This document shows positions 6,058 to 12,495 of a stretch of DNA of 12,495 nucleotides, piece by piece. The stretch is from Eubacterium sp. UBA3782 (GTDB lineage Bacteria; Bacillota; Clostridia; Lachnospirales; Lachnospiraceae). A model generated the notes under the pieces. It worked only from the letters and a program-made list of their open reading frames with translations. It was not told where the DNA came from and searched no databases. The stretch lies in the NCBI GenBank assembly GCA_002368795.1, contig DFFG01000035.1, positions 1 through 12,495 of the forward strand. Reading direction: 5' to 3'. Within the stretch, counting starts at the first letter, position 1; every line of letters begins with the position of its first letter. A program made the position numbers and the translations under genes.

Positions 6058-8154
6058 TTACTCCTCTACGATCACCCGCACGCGGTCCAGATTCTTCACC
6101 TGCGTGAAGGGATCGGAGGCGTCGCCGCTGCGCTGGCTGGTCACGCGCACGGAGACAAAATAGGTACCTGGCTTGTCAAAATGGTGTGTGATCTCGGAAA
6201 CGGCAAGCTGCGCGCCGTTTTTCCCGCTCTTCGTAAAGCTGCCCTCGACCGGGAAGAGATTCTCGGGCGGCGTGGGGTAGCTCCAGCTGTCATTGAAATC
6301 ATAGCGGACAGAGGTGATCTCGCCCGCGCCCTCCGGCACGGTCATCTCCGCGAGAAGGACAAACTCGCCGCCCGCTTTCACATGGCAGCACTTTTGGCCG
6401 TTTGCCGTGAGCGTGACGCCGGCCTGCATGCCCTTTCTCGCGATGGGATCAGCCTCTTCGATGATCTGGCCGCCCACGCGCTCATAGACCGTGGAGGGAA
6501 GGGGCTCTTTGCCAGTCTGCAGCCAGTCGGCCATATCCAGCAAGGCCTGCAGCAGCGCGCCCTTATAGTTGACGATCATGTTGTTGCCGAGGAAATCCAC
6601 ATCTCCGTGCATGCAGCGCTGCATGTAATAGATGCGGAAATCGTCCTCGCCGCCCTTGCTCTCGCGGACCTTGCCGCGGTACCAGTCGCCGCACCAGGGG
6701 CAGGTGGATTCGTCCATTAGGGACTGGATCACGATGACCTTGCCCTGGGCGTTGCCGTCCTGCACGGTGCCGGTGCCGGTGAAGCCGTAGCCCATGACGT
6801 TAGCCCGCTGGGGCAGGGCCGGGCTGCCGTCCGCTTTTCGGAACTGATCCCAGGCGTGGAAGCTTAAGTCCGAGGGTACCTGGTGCCGGTAGTAGGACTG
6901 GATGGCGATGTAGTCGGAGTTGTCCAGCGTCAGCTCGTCGCCGGGCTTTACCTTGCTGAGAACGCCGGGAATATCGTCCAGGCCATAGCACATGCCAATG
7001 GTGAGAAAGCCGCCGCCGTTGACCCGGTCGCGCTCCATGCCGCCCAGCAGCAGCTGCTTGCCCGCAGCCTCACCGGTTACAAAAGTGATGTTCACGCCGC
7101 GCAGATAGAGGTCCTCCCCTTCCGGGAGCGTCTCCAGCTCGATCCAGGCGTCCTTGCCGTCCGAAAGCATCTTTTTCCAAGCGTCGTCCACGCCATTGCG
7201 GCCCTCCAGCTCGTTCTCCTCATCCAACGATTCCGGCACGCCGGGCAGATGCACGCGCCGCACTTTACCCTTGAACTGCAGGCGGTCGCGGCAGGCGTTG
7301 CTGTCGGGATCGGCCCCCAGATAACCGGGCACCGTCCAGAAGTCCGTGAAATAGCCGGGATCGGCCATCTTTACGCCGGGAGACAGCACCGGCAGCGAGC
7401 CGTCGTCAAACTGGCCGCGCGCTTCGGGGTACCAGGCCATGGGAGGAAAACCCATATCGGTCATCTCCCGCAGCATGGCCGCCTCGTCCTCGCTTAAGCC
7501 CGCGTACATGTCCCCGCTGCCGCCCGCGTCCAGCGCGTCCAGGATTTTCGGGAAAGCATGGCGCAGCACGCGCTCGCCCTGCACATGCATGGTGATGGTG
7601 TTCGGCAGGCTCACCGGAGAGCCGATCACATAGGGCACCGCGCCGTCCCAGGCGTCGGTGTTCTCGATGCAGGCCATGGTCTTGTAACCTCCGCCGCTGC
7701 CACCGAATACGATGCCGACCGGGCGGGGGCAGGCGTAGATCTCCATGGCTTTCTTGCGTGAGAACTCCGCCACGGCCGCGCTGGATTTCCAGCGGTCTTT
7801 GTCATCTCCGTTGGGCCCGAACATATTTTTGGAGCCCATGTTGCTCTCCACGAAATAGGCGCCGTTCAAGAGCGAGAAGCTGATCACGTCGTCGCCACCG
7901 GTCTTATTCAGACTGGCCATCTCCTCGTCCGGGCCGGGGAAGGGAGAGAGATACTGGAAAAAGCGGCCCCGGAAGGCATCCCGCTTCGGAAAGTGGATGC
8001 TGAACTTGACGGCCTTCTGCTGAAAACCGCCGTGGATATAGCGGCAGGAGATCTCCTCGCCGTTGGGTGCTTTGCGGGTGCGGATCTCGTCCACGTCCAC
8101 ATACACGTCCTGATAGTCCGGATCCAACAGTGCGTGATAGATTTCTTTACCCAT
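6058..8154 (-). CDS. Alpha/beta-hydrolase (putative esterase) with C-terminal PKD-like domain
   Basis: 698 residues. The ATG at 8154 is preceded by an excellent AAGGAGGAG 5 nt upstream. VGIVFGGSGGGYKTM (146-160) gives a GxSGGG nucleophile elbow with Ser153. The strand KVIVIQSLMDESTCPWCGDWY (472-492) probably carries the acid Asp481, and YYMQRCMHGDVDF (509-521) the His516. The triad order Ser-Asp-His and spacing fit an alpha/beta-hydrolase with a very large insertion (about 180-450) that could form a lid. A CPWC pair (485, 488) next to the putative acid and Cys514 near the His recall the Cys-bridged active site of tannase/feruloyl esterases, but this is only an analogy. Residues ~575-698 look like an Ig/PKD-type beta sandwich (VRYDFNDSWSY, HHFDKPGTYFVSVRV). 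No signal peptide. The likely role is hydrolysis of an ester in an imported glycoside. I could not assign it to a named family. Confidence 0.7.
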   Translation of the reverse strand: MGKEIYHALLDPDYQDVYVDVDEIRTRKAPNGEEISCRYIHGGFQQKAVKFSIHFPKRDAFRGRFFQYLSPFPGPDEEMASLNKTGGDDVISFSLLNGAYFVESNMGSKNMFGPNGDDKDRWKSSAAVAEFSRKKAMEIYACPRPVGIVFGGSGGGYKTMACIENTDAWDGAVPYVIGSPVSLPNTITMHVQGERVLRHAFPKILDALDAGGSGDMYAGLSEDEAAMLREMTDMGFPPMAWYPEARGQFDDGSLPVLSPGVKMADPGYFTDFWTVPGYLGADPDSNACRDRLQFKGKVRRVHLPGVPESLDEENELEGRNGVDDAWKKMLSDGKDAWIELETLPEGEDLYLRGVNITFVTGEAAGKQLLLGGMERDRVNGGGFLTIGMCYGLDDIPGVLSKVKPGDELTLDNSDYIAIQSYYRHQVPSDLSFHAWDQFRKADGSPALPQRANVMGYGFTGTGTVQDGNAQGKVIVIQSLMDESTCPWCGDWYRGKVRESKGGEDDFRIYYMQRCMHGDVDFLGNNMIVNYKGALLQALLDMADWLQTGKEPLPSTVYERVGGQIIEEADPIARKGMQAGVTLTANGQKCCHVKAGGEFVLLAEMTVPEGAGEITSVRYDFNDSWSYPTPPENLFPVEGSFTKSGKNGAQLAVSEITHHFDKPGTYFVSVRVTSQRSGDASDPFTQVKNLDRVRVIVEE

Positions 8155-8203
8155 GGTGTCTCCTCCTTATTCTGCGTTTGCGATGTTTTCTGTCTCTATA
8201 GTA

Positions 8204-8240
8204 GCAAAACGAGAGAACCGTCGGGTATCTCTCGTTTTGC
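8204..8240. promoter_or_regulatory. Perfect 13-bp inverted repeat, likely operator upstream of the hydrolase gene
   Basis: GCAAAACGAGAGA (8204-8216) and TCTCTCGTTTTGC (8228-8240) are exact reverse complements separated by 11 nt. The left arm abuts a possible -10, TACTAT (minus strand 8203-8198), 50 nt upstream of the hydrolase ATG. No -35 of quality is present at the right spacing. No T-run follows on the minus strand, so it is not a standard terminator. As DNA it would place two half-sites about two helical turns apart (24 bp centre to centre), suiting a dimeric regulator. As RNA it would be a stable hairpin between the small ORF and the hydrolase gene. Confidence 0.6.
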
Positions 8241-8274
8241 GCATTTTCTTCTATTTTAGTGTTCTTTGCAGAAA

Positions 8275-8403
8275 TTAAAGCACCCGATCCTTGACCTCAT
8301 CCTGGAAGAAGAGATCGTCGCCGTGCTGTGCCCCCTCCAACTCCAAAAGCTCGGCCGTGATCAGGGATAAAACCTCCCGCTTCTTTTCCACCTTGATTTG
8401 CAT
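8275..8403 (-). CDS. 42-residue small protein, translationally coupled to the GH78-like gene
   Basis: ATG at 8403-8401, TAA at 8277-8275. The upstream gene's stop (TGA 8409-8407) is 3 nt before the ATG, and AAGGAGGAG in the last codons of that gene is at ideal distance, so it should be translated by coupling. The product starts MQIKVEKKREVLSLITAELL. The first ~24 residues form a probable amphipathic helix with a basic start and regular Leu/Ile spacing. The remainder is acidic (GDDLFFQDEVKDRVL). No membrane segment and no family recognised. It may be a small partner of the enzyme or a conserved microprotein. A truncated N-terminus of a lost gene is also possible, but no homologous continuation appears after the stop in any frame. 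Confidence 0.6.
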   Translation of the reverse strand: MQIKVEKKREVLSLITAELLELEGAQHGDDLFFQDEVKDRVL

Positions 8404-8406
8404 GCT

Positions 8407-10746
8407 TCACTCCTCCTTCAAAAGCTGACAGCCCTCGTGCAAAGTCTTTTCCCTGCCGTCCGGGAAACGGAACAGGCCGCCCGTTCCCGCGGGCAGCGTC
8501 AGGGCGTATTCCCATCTGCCCGCGTCATTCTTTCGGTAATCAAAGGCAACCGGGCCGTTTTTCGCCGAGGCCTGCCCCCGGAGATCGTTGAGATCCATCG
8601 TGTGCGGCGCAACGAGAACGCTGCCGTCCTTCTGCGGGTGAACGCCCGCTGCCGTGCGCATCAGTTCATAGAGTGGCAGCGCACTCCAGGCATGGCACTC
8701 GCTGCGTGCTCCCTTCGGCGTCTCCGGGCAGCAGGTGCAGTCCAAGTCCAGCAGCGCGATCCAGGGCTCCAGCTCCCGCCGCATGTCGTCATAGAGCCCG
8801 GCTTTCTCCAGCGCGCGGAACCAGTCGTAGGAGGCGGAGAAGCTGCAGCGCAGAATGTCCTCGCGTTTGAGAGCAGTTTTCAAAAGCTGTGCCGCCGCGT
8901 TGCCCTCTTTCAGTCCGTTCAGCACGGCCCAGGCCTGGGCATGGCGGCTGAACTGGATGAAATCCGGCCCCTCGCGGTACAGTCCAGCGTGTTCATCCCA
9001 GCAGAGCTTTTCCACAGCGCTCAGAATGTAGGAACGCCGCTCCCGGTATTCGGATGCCAGGCCGGGACGTCGCTGCCCGTCCATGAAGTCTGCCGCGCAG
9101 CCGAGCGCATAGGCGTACATGAGGTTGATGATCACGGACGGGCCGCGTTGCAGCGCGGCGGGAGCCCCGGCCGTGTCGTTCCAGGCGTCGTTCCAGTCCA
9201 CGAAGTTCCAGAAGTCCAGCCTGCCGACCAGACCGTTTTCCCCGATCCGGCTGTCGAACACATCCAGGATCCGGTCGATATCGCCCCGGCACAGGCGCAG
9301 GAGCTTTTTGTCGTCGTGCAGCGCCGCAAATTCGCAGAGCAGGAAGATGTAGTGCAGAGAGAAGGTGGAGAGGATCTGCAGATAGGCCGACGGCGCCTTT
9401 CCTGCGTTCAGACCCTCCGGCTGCATCCCGTAGTGGAAGTCCAGCAGAGCCTTGCGCACCAGGGCGGTGTCACGGCTCACGGCATAGGTGTACTGCGCCT
9501 CCAGGCGGGTGTCCATGCCGTACTGGAGCTGCTCGTAGTAGGGACAGTCCATATAGGTCTCCAGCATGCAGTTTTCCAGCGTCCGCACGCAGATATCCCA
9601 GAGTTTTTCCACCCAGGGGGCGGAAGATTCTATGCGGGATTCTACCGCCAGCGGGTAGCCGGTCTTGTTGAAGTCCGGCGCAAAGACCGTGACCGGGCTG
9701 TCACCCGCTTCCACCGTCAGGCGGATGAAGCGGAAGGTGCGCACCCAGAAGGGTTCAAAGCACAACTCGCTCCCGTCCAGGATGATCGTATCGGTGATGC
9801 CCTTCACCTCACCACGAAGGTCGGAACGAACCGCGTCCGAGTCGGGACCGCCGAATTTTTCAAAATAGGTGATCTGCACCTTCGCGCCCTTGCCGCCCGC
9901 AAAGCGGAAGCGAGGGTAGGCGTTCAGGATCGCCCCGGCGTCCAGCAGGATCTCTTGTCCCTCCCCCGCAGGAATCTCCATCTTGCTTTCGGAAAGCAGC
10001 GGGAACGTTTCTCCCATCCGGTCGAAGCAGCGGGCAAAGCCCTGCCCTTTCTCGTAGAGCAGCGGGATCTCCCGCTTGACAATGCGGAACATGGGCGTCA
10101 CACCCACAAAGCAGAAGGGATCCTCCGCCACTCCCGGCTCCAAAGTCTGCGCCGGACGCCAGGCGTTGCAATCATATTTTGTCTCTTTCCAATGGATCGG
10201 CGTCTGGTCGGCGTCAAGCCGCTCGATGATGGCGCCGAGAAACTGGGTATGCTCGTCGGACTTCAGATAATAGCTGTTATCCAGCCAGACCCGCCAGTCG
10301 GCAAGACCGGTGGTGATTGTTTCTACTATATTTCCGGTGCTGTCAAGAACGTCACCCTCAACGGCAAGCCGGTGGCCGCACTGACGGCCTACAACACCAT
10401 AGATAGCCGCCCGCTCGCCGATCTCCCATTCCACCGTGTCCGGATCACAGTACAATATCTGCACGCAAAAAACGTTGCGGCCCTCTTGAATCCATGGCGT
10501 CACGTCCACGGTCTCGTAATACTGGCGGTTGCGATCCCCCTTGCAAGGGCCGGAAAGTACGCTTTTCCCGTTGATCCAGAGCCGGTAGCGGGAATTTGCC
10601 GTGATATCCAGCGTCAGCGAGCAGCCCGTCGGCAAGTCCTTCTCGCAGCGAAAGTACGCAAAGCGCCCACCCAGATCACCGTGATAGATTCCTTTTTCCT
10701 TTATCTCTTTCTGGGGGATCCCCAGCCATTTTGCGCGTTTCCACAT
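8407..10746 (-). CDS. GH78-type alpha-L-rhamnosidase-like glycoside hydrolase
   Basis: 779 residues. The ATG at 10746 has GAGGTGA 5 nt upstream. An in-frame GTG at 10779 would add 11 residues without a ribosome binding site. The order is an N-terminal beta-sandwich (about 25-110, RYRLWINGKSVLSGPCKGD), further beta domains to ~370, an (alpha/alpha)6 barrel (about 375-695) and a C-terminal beta domain. The barrel start TYMDCPYYEQLQYGMDTR contains Asp400, Glu405 and Asp412, corresponding to the D-CPxxE-x6-D catalytic motif of GH78. FWNFVDWNDAWND (512-524) and SECHAWSALPLYEL (682-695, Glu683) match the conserved Trp/Asp and catalytic-base regions. No signal peptide, so cytoplasmic. It would release terminal alpha-L-rhamnose (or a similar sugar) from imported substrates. 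This subgroup diverges from classical GH78 at the DCPQRDER motif, so specificity is uncertain. It is the first gene of the minus-strand run. Confidence 0.85.
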   Translation of the reverse strand: MWKRAKWLGIPQKEIKEKGIYHGDLGGRFAYFRCEKDLPTGCSLTLDITANSRYRLWINGKSVLSGPCKGDRNRQYYETVDVTPWIQEGRNVFCVQILYCDPDTVEWEIGERAAIYGVVGRQCGHRLAVEGDVLDSTGNIVETITTGLADWRVWLDNSYYLKSDEHTQFLGAIIERLDADQTPIHWKETKYDCNAWRPAQTLEPGVAEDPFCFVGVTPMFRIVKREIPLLYEKGQGFARCFDRMGETFPLLSESKMEIPAGEGQEILLDAGAILNAYPRFRFAGGKGAKVQITYFEKFGGPDSDAVRSDLRGEVKGITDTIILDGSELCFEPFWVRTFRFIRLTVEAGDSPVTVFAPDFNKTGYPLAVESRIESSAPWVEKLWDICVRTLENCMLETYMDCPYYEQLQYGMDTRLEAQYTYAVSRDTALVRKALLDFHYGMQPEGLNAGKAPSAYLQILSTFSLHYIFLLCEFAALHDDKKLLRLCRGDIDRILDVFDSRIGENGLVGRLDFWNFVDWNDAWNDTAGAPAALQRGPSVIINLMYAYALGCAADFMDGQRRPGLASEYRERRSYILSAVEKLCWDEHAGLYREGPDFIQFSRHAQAWAVLNGLKEGNAAAQLLKTALKREDILRCSFSASYDWFRALEKAGLYDDMRRELEPWIALLDLDCTCCPETPKGARSECHAWSALPLYELMRTAAGVHPQKDGSVLVAPHTMDLNDLRGQASAKNGPVAFDYRKNDAGRWEYALTLPAGTGGLFRFPDGREKTLHEGCQLLKEE

Positions 10747-10764
10747 ACAAATCACCTCAGCGTA

Positions 10765-10793
10765 AGAATATAAAAACACCGGCCGCTTGTAAA
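10765..10793 (-). promoter_or_regulatory. Putative promoter of the GH78-like gene
   Basis: On the minus strand TTTACA (10793-10788, 5/6) is followed by TATATT after 15 nt or TATTCT after 17 nt (10770-10765). Either choice gives a very short leader of 10-15 nt. A GCAAAA element (minus strand 10806-10801) lies just upstream. Confidence 0.4.
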
Positions 10794-10804
10794 CGCACTC
10801 TTTT

Positions 10805-10859
10805 GCTTTTTTTCATCTGGATTTGTTTTGTACTTTCACCAAAGGGAGTGAAAAAAAGC
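10805..10859. promoter_or_regulatory. Nested inverted repeats between the divergent GH78-like and GH43 genes
   Basis: Perfect 11-bp arms GCTTTTTTTCA (10805-10815) and TGAAAAAAAGC (10849-10859) are 33 nt apart. Inside, TTTCAC (10834-10839) and GTGAAA (10848-10853) form a second inverted repeat that shares the right arm. The site lies between both putative promoters, the natural place for a shared operator or a bent-DNA activator site. Confidence 0.5.
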
Positions 10860-10870
10860 CAATCCGGACA

Positions 10871-10899
10871 TAGACCGAACAGGCTTCCCGTGTCATAAT
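10871..10899 (+). promoter_or_regulatory. Putative promoter of the GH43 gene
   Basis: TAGACC (10871-10876, 4/6) is followed after 17 nt by CATAAT (10894-10899, 5/6). The start would be near 10906, with a leader of about 37 nt to the ATG at 10943. The -10 is within an imperfect TCAT-AATC-ATGA dyad. Confidence 0.5.
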
Positions 10900-10942
10900 C
10901 ATGACATATTCTGGCTAGTTTCCGATTGAGAGAGGAGAGTTC

Positions 10943-12478
10943 ATGAAAAAGCAGGTGTTTAATCCCTATCTTCCGTCCTATGAGTACGTTCCGGACGGGG
11001 AACCCCATGTGTTCGGCGAGCGGATTTACCTCTATGGGAGTCACGACCGTTTCGGCGCGGCAGGCTTCTGCCTGAATGATTATGTGTGCTGGTCGGCGCC
11101 TGTGGACGACCTGACACAGTGGCGCTATGAGGGCGTCATCTATCGGAAGGATCAGGACCCGGTGAATCAGAACATTCCCGCAGATGCGCCGCCTCAGCGG
11201 CTCCTCTTTGGAATAGAGCCCAAAAAACCATCGGATCTCAATCCCCGGGGTGTCCATGCCCTGTGGGCGCCGGATGTGGTGCGGGGCCCGGATGGGCGTT
11301 ATTATCTGTATTATTGTCTTGATTTCCTGCCCGAGATCGGCGTTGCTGTCTGCGACACGCCATGCGGCGACTTTGCGTATCTGGGCCGTGTGCGGCATGC
11401 GGACGGAACGCCCCTGGGTAGCCGCAAGGGAGATCTGACGCAATTTGATCCCGGCGTCTTTGTGGACGAGGACAGACAGGTCTATCTCTATTCGGGAAAC
11501 GCACCCATGCGCCCTGAGCAGGATGACGGAATGCACCATTCTCAGGTGATGCGCCTCCAGCCGGACATGCTGACGCTCTCCGAGGAACCCAGACCGCTGC
11601 TGCCCAGTATTACAGAGAGCTTCGGCACAGGCTTTGAGGGCCATGAGTTTTTTGAAGCCAGCTCCATCCGCAAGATCGGAAAGCTGTATTATCTGGTCTA
11701 TTCCTCGGTGCAAAGTCATGAGCTTTGCTACGCTGTCAGCTCTGTGCCGGACGCCGACTATCGCTTCGGAGGCACGCTGGTCGATATCGGAGACGTGTTC
11801 CTTGACGGAAGAACAGAGGAGCATGCTGTCAATGCGCTGGGAAACACCCACGGCGGCATCGAGTGCTGCGCCGGGCAGTGGTATGTTTTCTATCATCGCC
11901 AGACCAACCGCACCAACTTCAGCCGCCAGGGCTGCGCAGAGAAAATCACAATCGCCCTGGACGGCTCCATTTCCCAGGCTGCGGTCAGCTCCTGCGGGCT
12001 GAATCCCGGTCCGCTGACCGGCGAGGGCAGTTATCCCGCGTATATCTGCTGCCATTTGACGGCTGCCGGCGGGGCGGCCTTCTCCCACTCGGAGGTCATG
12101 AAAATGGACTATCCGTTCCTCACCCAGGACTGTGACGATCTGGAGCCGGAGGACGCCCGGGCGGTCTGCGACGGCGTTGATCCAGTCCAGTATGTCCGCA
12201 ATCTCCGTGACGGCGCCACGATCGGCTTCAAAGAGTTTGTGTTCTCAAATCTGGCTCAGATCGAACTTGAACTGCGCGGCAGCGGATGCGGGATCTTTGA
12301 AGTGCGCACGCAGCCGAACGGCGAATGCCGCGGCTCCGTCGATGTACACGGTCTGGATGCGACCTGGCAGAATAGATCCGGGCAGGTGGACATCCCGGAC
12401 GGCGTCTTCCCGCTGTATTTTACGTACCGGGGCAGCGGCTCCGTCGATATGAAAGGCTTTCGCCTTATACAACACTGA
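10943..12478 (+). CDS. Glycoside hydrolase family 43 enzyme with C-terminal beta-sandwich domain
   Basis: 511 residues. The ATG at 10943 has AGGAG 5 nt upstream, and the stop TGA is at 12476-12478. The five-bladed propeller motifs of GH43 are visible: NPYLPSYEYVPDGEPHVF (7-24) with probable base Asp18, YLYGSHDRF, ALWAPDVVRGPDGRYYLYY (106-124), QFDPGVFVDEDRQVYLYSG (167-185) with the probable pKa-modulating Asp169, and GHEFFEASSIRKIGKLYYLVYS (233-254) with probable acid Glu238. NTHGGIECC (301-309) contributes to the pocket. Residues ~395-511 form a beta-rich domain (VRNLRDGATIGFKEF ... FPLYFTYRGSGSVDMKGF) like the CBM6-type domain often fused to GH43. No signal peptide. GH43 members are mostly alpha-L-arabinofuranosidases and beta-xylosidases. 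Specificity is not readable here. It is divergent from the GH78-like gene and shares its regulatory region. Confidence 0.88.
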   Translation: MKKQVFNPYLPSYEYVPDGEPHVFGERIYLYGSHDRFGAAGFCLNDYVCWSAPVDDLTQWRYEGVIYRKDQDPVNQNIPADAPPQRLLFGIEPKKPSDLNPRGVHALWAPDVVRGPDGRYYLYYCLDFLPEIGVAVCDTPCGDFAYLGRVRHADGTPLGSRKGDLTQFDPGVFVDEDRQVYLYSGNAPMRPEQDDGMHHSQVMRLQPDMLTLSEEPRPLLPSITESFGTGFEGHEFFEASSIRKIGKLYYLVYSSVQSHELCYAVSSVPDADYRFGGTLVDIGDVFLDGRTEEHAVNALGNTHGGIECCAGQWYVFYHRQTNRTNFSRQGCAEKITIALDGSISQAAVSSCGLNPGPLTGEGSYPAYICCHLTAAGGAAFSHSEVMKMDYPFLTQDCDDLEPEDARAVCDGVDPVQYVRNLRDGATIGFKEFVFSNLAQIELELRGSGCGIFEVRTQPNGECRGSVDVHGLDATWQNRSGQVDIPDGVFPLYFTYRGSGSVDMKGFRLIQH

Positions 12479-12495
12479 AACCTCAAAATTTACGT

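Noticed and set aside
8204..8240. Rho-independent terminator
   Set aside because: The stem is strong, but the minus strand has TACTATAG after it instead of a T-run, and no plus-strand gene ends there.
8398..10773. 791-codon plus-strand open frame opposite the GH78-like gene
   Set aside because: It is an antisense shadow: the minus-strand product has clear GH78 motifs and a ribosome binding site. The plus frame has His/Arg/Val/Gln-rich, non-family composition.
10757..12088. 443-codon minus-strand open frame across the GH43 gene
   Set aside because: The plus strand encodes an intact GH43 with all motifs and a good ribosome binding site. The minus frame has no recognisable domain.
1..12495. 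CRISPR array, insertion sequence, tRNA or rRNA
   Set aside because: No regular repeat-spacer pattern, transposase motif, terminal inverted repeat with target duplication, cloverleaf or rRNA sequence was found by reading both strands.

Overview
The window reads as chromosomal DNA of an anaerobic Bacillota, most likely a Clostridia gut commensal (Lachnospiraceae/Oscillospiraceae type). The grounds are the gene families, strong AGGAGG-type ribosome binding sites in front of almost every gene, G+C-rich coding sequence with A/T-rich intergenic spacers, and the short tight operon style. No rRNA, tRNA, CRISPR array, transposase or phage gene was seen. The species cannot be named from the sequence alone.

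Layout. (1) 1-354, minus: N-terminal part of a secreted lipoprotein cut by the window edge, with its promoter and a repeat-containing leader. (2) 907-1917, plus: a divergent URO-D-fold protein (uroporphyrinogen decarboxylase superfamily, methyltransferase-like branch) behind a structured leader and ahead of a strong terminator. (3) 1993-2262: a gene graveyard with the last ~40 codons of an AraC regulator (plus) and possibly the tail of a minus-strand gene. (4) 2263-10746, all minus: seven consecutive genes. In transcription order they are a GH78-type alpha-L-rhamnosidase-like enzyme, a 42-residue small protein 3 nt downstream, an alpha/beta-hydrolase with a C-terminal PKD-like domain, a GPH-family (MelB/XylP-type) sugar:cation symporter, an AraC-family regulator, an HPr-like protein and an SGNH/GDSL hydrolase. 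The last three overlap by 4 and 11 nt. (5) 10943-12478, plus: a divergent GH43 glycosidase with a C-terminal beta-sandwich domain.

How it fits together (inference). None of the enzymes has a signal peptide, and the only transporter is a GPH symporter that takes mono- to small oligosaccharides. The locus therefore looks like a cytoplasmic utilisation cluster for a small, decorated plant glycoside or pectin/hemicellulose fragment. The symporter imports it, two esterase-like hydrolases could remove acyl groups, GH78-like and GH43 enzymes could remove rhamnosyl and arabinosyl/xylosyl residues, and the AraC protein would control expression. The HPr-like protein lacks the HPr phospho-histidine region but keeps an NLKS match to the HPr Ser46 region, so it may be a Crh-like link to carbon-catabolite control.

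The most notable items are the AraC/HPr-like/SGNH overlapping cassette, the coupled 42-aa ORF, a perfect 13-bp inverted repeat upstream of the alpha/beta-hydrolase, a GCAAAA element shared by three leaders of the cluster, and nested inverted repeats in the divergent GH78/GH43 promoter region.
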